DNA of 11,337 bases from Isohypsibius dastychi (Eukaryota; Tardigrada; Eutardigrada; Parachela; Isohypsibiidae): NCBI GenBank assembly GCA_034696485.1, contig JAQIWT010001322.1:1-11337 (forward strand), in the 5' to 3' direction. This document shows positions 7,742 through 11,337 of this stretch, piece after piece. Both the position numbers and the translations under genes were made by a program. Every line of letters begins with the position of its first letter. Position 1 is the first letter of the stretch. The notes beneath the pieces are model-generated. The model was not told the origin of the DNA, did no database searches, and saw nothing but the letters and a program-made list of their open reading frames with translations.

Positions 7742-10041
7742 ATGATTCAGAGAGCTCAATTTCTGACCACTTTTTACATTATATTTCATGTAGTTAATCC
7801 TTTCCCAAGCCAGAATATAACACTAGTTGGACTATTCGCTCAGGGAGCTGGTCCATTATATGGTCTGCAATTCTCTGGTCCCGGTTACGAGGCTGCTCTG
7901 CATGACGTTCGAGCATTGTACCCTCATTTTAATGTCGACATGATTTATCTCAAAGCACCGAATATTTTGACATGCATTGATCAAACGTTAAATGCGTACA
8001 GGATCGCGGAGTATTATTATAAGCATTGGAGTCAGAGCGGGGTGTTTGCTATTCTTCAAGCTGGTTGCGGTGCAGAAGCTGATGAAATGGCCCGGTTGGC
8101 TCGAGGTATGTAGTGTACACTCCAGCGTCCTTCACAGCCTTTTGACAAAATTTGAGAACAGTGCGTTCTTTTGCATCAGTTCGAGTATTCATCGAAACAA
8201 CTGTTTTTGCTGAAACGCTCAGCTTCTGAAGAATGCATTTCGAATAGCGTTTCTTTGCAGAGTGGAACGTCGTATTGCTACCAAGGTATGATGTTCTTCA
8301 GCTCGCGTTTATTTCGATTTAATTAGTCGTTCATCATCAAGTGCCTCTTTGACTGTCGAACAAAGAAAGACGGACGTATATCCAACCTTGGTATCATTCG
8401 CCCCTGTCGACTATTCCAACATTGCCCGGGTCTTCATGAAAGTTCTTGATCACTTTTCATGGACCAGTGTGGCTGTACTATTCGACCCGCTTCCAGAACT
8501 CATCACATGTGGCGAAACAGCCAGAGCGCTTCAAAACGTTGTTCTAAGAAGAGGCTCGAAATATTCCTTCAGTTTCACAAGCATCGATTCCAGAATGCCC
8601 ATCAATTACACCAGTCTTCTAGCAAAAGCAGAAACCCATTGCAGAGGTAAGTGCAGCTTATCACGGCCAGATTGATATTTTATCCGAATGAAATATTTTG
8701 TAGTAATCATACTGCTGTTTCATCCAACAATAATTCGCCAATTCATGGTGATCATCAAGCAGAATCGAATTTCTCATATACTTTAATGTGATTTCGAGTA
8801 GATTATGGCTTCGTCTCTTGGCATGACGAATGGAGAGTTCGTGAGTGTGGACAGCAGTTTTTCTCATGATCCACCTTTACCCAAAAATGAAGGTGTACCT
8901 GACGTCGGAGCCATATCGCAATGTCGATCGGTTCGGAAATTATAGTTGGCAATATAATGACAGAGACGATCTCGTGAGACACCACTCTATCATGTTTCAT
9001 CGTTCATACAAATGAACTACTTGACAGATAGCTGAAGAGGCTTTCAAACACTTGTTTCTGGTCACAACAACTTGTTCATCGACATTGAATGACGAACAGG
9101 AATATCTCAATCGGAAACTCATATCGTTCGGTTATAGATTCAACCCTCCTTCCGTTAAACTACAGGCAAGACCCGATATCTGGACATTGAAGCGTTTAGT
9201 CACATGTTGCCATCTTAGGTCAATGTCGTCCAAATTGCAGCGTACATTTCTTTGTTCTCTTTAGTGAAGGTGGGTTTACTTCCTTCTCACCAGCTTGAAT
9301 ATGAATGAAAAATACGGGACTGTCGTGATAGATCATCAACACAACACTCGCCAACGGTCTCGACCCGACGAATGGGACCCTCATCTCCCAACAGTTTCGT
9401 GGTCACAGATGGTCCATTTTCGGCTATGAAGCACATATCAATGAACAGGGAATACGGGTGTACGACTATTGCATGAAAGACCTCGAAGCGGAATCTGGAA
9501 AACTGGAGGTGATTAGAAATATTTAAATGTGTATATTCTTCTGATATCTCCGTTCAGGCAGTTTACAGGATCGAGTTTGGATTGACAGAAGTGGGTGACA
9601 AGTTATCGAGTATAGCAGGGCGGAAACATCAGTGGAAAACACTCGGCAATATCCCACCTCCGAATGAACCACTTTGTGGATTCAGACGAGATCGGTGTTT
9701 GTGTAAACTAATCAACAGAACCGGATTGTCGGTGTGTTCGTTATTGGTTCTGGTTTACAGCAACATCTTCGACCTTCACAATCGGCATCGCTACAGCATT
9801 TGCTGTGATCGCAGCTGGCGTAGTAATGGCAATGTGAGTGGATCCCAAATGTCTGTTTCCAAGAAATTTCTAAGCAACAGCATGATCTAGGGTTTTTGTA
9901 AAGAGAAGGTCACATAACGTTCCTGATATCATGCTCATAGACGCTCATCGGCTGATTCCGATCGACTCCGTAAATACTAGCCGGTTGAGTTCCTCGTTCT
10001 ACGAATCAAAGACCAGCCATCTACACAATGCACCGGACTAA
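7742..10041 (+). CDS. Natriuretic-peptide-receptor-like membrane protein without kinase or cyclase domains (12 exons)
   Basis: Exons: 7742-8105, 8261-8285, 8327-8646, 8704-8747, 8802-8840, 8893-8973, 9028-9165, 9219-9269, 9332-9508, 9558-9702, 9761-9833 and 9891-10041, giving 535 aa. Residues 1-24 are a signal peptide. Residues about 26-460 match the receptor-family ligand-binding (ANF receptor) fold: NITLVGLF start, a conserved Cys pair near 80 and 102, KTDVYPT, LGMTNGEFV, AEEAFKHL, a GYEAHINEQG segment, and the PLCGFRRDRC signature just before the membrane. One helix spans about 467-488, then KRR and a basic/Ser-rich tail of about 46 residues ending at a stop. Receptor guanylate cyclases of this family continue for some 500 residues; natriuretic clearance receptors (NPR-C type) stop after a short tail, as here. 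Ligand and signalling are unknown. An alternative tail is described separately. Confidence 0.85.
8261..8285 (+). CDS. 25-nt micro-exon of the receptor
   Basis: Between the acceptor ctttgcag and the donor gtatga, this exon encodes EWNVVLLP. That continues the MARLAR end of exon 1 into the LA-x-WN-P segment known in this domain family. The phase matches on both sides, and the following intron is only 41 bp. Confidence 0.7.
9166..9218 (+). other. GC-AG intron in the receptor gene
   Basis: Exon 7 ends CTACAG at 9165 and is followed by gcaaga, the classic GC-type donor context (CAG|GCAAG). The intron ends at atcttag, 9218, and exon 8 resumes in phase 0 with VNVVQIAAYISLF. No GT donor in the interval keeps the ligand-binding-domain frame. 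Confidence 0.7.
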
Positions 10042-10224
10042 AGCAGGTTGTTCCGAGAGGAAACTATGCCAATGTACTATTTGGCTAATTTGGAGGATGT
10101 ATCATTGCAATGCGTCGATGAAAAAAATGACGATTATTCAAAATAGCGATGCTGGATCTAAATAAGTCATAGTACATACAGCAGCATTCACCGCAATCAT
10201 TTGAATTGCTTGGATTTCGGAGTA

Positions 10225-10230
10225 AATAAA
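10225..10230 (+). terminator. Possible polyadenylation signal of the receptor gene
   Basis: AATAAA lies 184 bp after the receptor stop and is the first canonical signal downstream. It would end the transcript before any kinase or cyclase exon. Confidence 0.45.
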
Positions 10231-10660
10231 CAGCGCTGATTAGATCAAAGCGAATGTTTCGTCAAATCTGCCGTAGCAATGACCTTGACATTCCGAACCA
10301 TCAAGTCTGAGAGCTAAACCAAGTTTGAAGTTTTGAGTTTTGTTTGAAAATCATGGGTGAGCCGCAGCACCGTTGTCCCTAGTCATAACAGAATGGCGGG
10401 GGAAGACCGAGCTACAGCGAAGTCTAAGGAGGACACATTATATTATGATTGATGTCGGCCAACAACAGACATTTTCGAGAATCTCTTCTCCATGGCTGTA
10501 GAAATACTTTGTCTCCAGCGCGCTGCCTCTCATCTCAAAAGCGGTCTGTGCTATTAAGCTGTTCCGGGTCGAATTAAACAAATGAAACAATCCGGTTTGG
10601 ACCAAGTCAGATTGATCTAAGAGAACAGGCTGTCACTGACGTAACTCACAAACTAACTGA

Positions 10661-10854
10661 CTAAAAAGGAAAATCATCTTCACGCTTGCTGGATCCTGAT
10701 AATGAGAACAATGGAAAACGGATATCATAGGAAATAAACGAGGACTTTGAGTGGCCAATGTCCTTCTGTGCTGTATTTTTTGCTTTTTCGGTTGGAGGAG
10801 TGCCAGGAGAAACAGGGGCCCACGAGTAGAGCTTAGACATCAACTTGTCAATCA
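10661..10854 (-). CDS. Doubtful minus-strand terminal exon
   Basis: On the minus strand a good acceptor (tgttattttag) precedes an open segment of about 64 codons ending in a stop. It contains a Pro/Thr-rich stretch (SWAPVSPGTPPTEK) and an acidic end. A three-codon first exon starting at 11029 would join in phase but is too short to trust. I recognise no domain, and chance frames of this length are common. It is listed only because of the splice signal. Confidence 0.15.
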
Positions 10855-11038
10855 CTAAAATAACATAATCTGACGGTCTGAAACATGAAGCTTTGTTTCG
10901 TCACGATGGAAGGGATGGTGAAACTATAAATCACCGAGTCTAACAATTTAGTTCACAGAAAACTGCCGGTTATGCAAGAGAATTGGCAGAAACCGCAAGC
11001 CTGCTGTCGGCACAGCTACCAAAACTCATAACGTGAGC

Positions 11039-11045
11039 TATAAAA
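11039..11045 (+). promoter_or_regulatory. TATA box of the second CBM14 gene
   Basis: TATAAAA sits 89 bp before the ATG at 11128, matching the position of the same element at 6316 in the paralogue. Confidence 0.65.
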
Positions 11046-11103
11046 TCAGTTCACAAGGTAATATCAGGTATCGAGTTCTTTTCTACCTATTTCATTCATC
11101 GTC

Positions 11104-11337
11104 AATCCAACAAATCAACCGGCAACCATGCAGTCCTTCATCCTCATCTCCCTCATCGCCGTCGCAAGCGCAGCTGTAAGATTCAAACTTTGTCACTTGA
11201 CCTCTCAGCTTCAACAATTGTTGTTTGATTCAACAGGTCTATGGTGGAGAACAAAATCCCAAAGTGTGGAGCGCACTTCGAATTCTTCGAGGAGGAAAAG
11301 ATATTACAACTGAGCAACAACAAGATTTGATTGCCAA
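11104..11337 (+). repeat. Direct repeat, copy 2 (CBM14 duplication)
   Basis: Partner of 6378-6608 in the same orientation, about 4.7 kb apart, with the receptor gene between them. No terminal repeats or mobile-element genes flank either copy, so an ordinary segmental gene duplication is the simplest reading. Confidence 0.9.
11128..11337 (+). CDS. CBM14 chitin-binding paralogue, 5' part only
   Basis: Exon 1 is 11128-11175 and exon 2 starts at 11237; the gene runs off the window before the chitin-binding domain. The signal peptide differs from the first copy by two residues (Leu to Ile and Thr to Ala). The visible 33 codons of exon 2 encode an identical peptide, with all five base differences synonymous. 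The phase 0 intron is in the same place (61 versus 58 bp) and partly alignable, including the acceptor-side sequence. The function is expected to match the copy at 6402; whether the CBM14 domain itself is intact cannot be seen here. Confidence 0.88.

Larger units (their letters stand above)
10042..11127. other. Intergenic region between the receptor and the second CBM14 gene
   Basis: The 1086 bp hold the receptor 3' UTR, a possible alternative last receptor exon (10047-10088) and the promoter of the second CBM14 gene. I find no kinase or cyclase motif in any frame. A minus-strand open segment (10854-10661) after a good acceptor (gttattttag) could be a terminal exon, and a short plus-strand segment (10977-11033) flanked by cag and gtgagc reads as an open helix-like peptide. 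Neither can be joined to a convincing gene. Confidence 0.55.

Noticed and set aside
1-11337. CRISPR arrays, tRNA or rRNA genes, transposons and bacterial operons
   Set aside because: No regular spaced repeats, cloverleaf-like segments, transposase motifs or terminal inverted repeats were seen. The intron-rich genes are eukaryotic.

Overview
The window is from a compact animal nuclear genome, most likely an ecdysozoan. Genes are split into many exons by GT-AG introns that mostly cluster at 50-60 bp. AATAAA signals follow the stop codons, and there is no operon or ribosome-binding-site structure. Two chitin-binding (CBM14) genes and a CUB plus zona pellucida (ZP) protein point to an animal with a chitinous cuticle. 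I favour a tardigrade because of the gene density and this gene mix, but a mite, nematode or other small ecdysozoan is not excluded. No organism-specific marker was found.

Layout, all convincing genes on the + strand: (1) 116-3534, an 11-exon gene for a secreted protein of about 775 aa. It has an acidic/Arg/Tyr/Pro-rich N-terminal part, a Cys-containing core with a repeat of roughly 50 residues that looks like a beta-propeller, and a Tyr/Gln/Pro-rich tail. I do not recognise the family. (2) 3987-5767, a 7-exon gene for a secreted CUB-ZP protein of about 447 aa with no membrane anchor. (3) 6402-6986, a 3-exon gene for a 156-aa secreted CBM14 protein. (4) 7742-10041, a 12-exon gene for a 535-aa receptor with a natriuretic-peptide-receptor-type ligand-binding domain and one membrane helix, but only a short cytoplasmic tail. 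No kinase-homology or guanylate cyclase domain is visible. (5) 11128-11337, the first two exons of a near-identical CBM14 paralogue, cut by the window edge.

All five genes encode secreted or cell-surface proteins. Genes 2, 3 and 5 fit an extracellular matrix or cuticle role, and gene 1 may. Gene 4 looks like a clearance-type or decoy receptor. The exon models come from reading-frame continuity, intron phase and splice signals alone; each full gene's exon sum is divisible by three. The most notable points are the cyclase-less receptor, the unrecognised repeat protein, two apparent GC-AG introns, and the CBM14 duplication that preserves introns and promoter layout.
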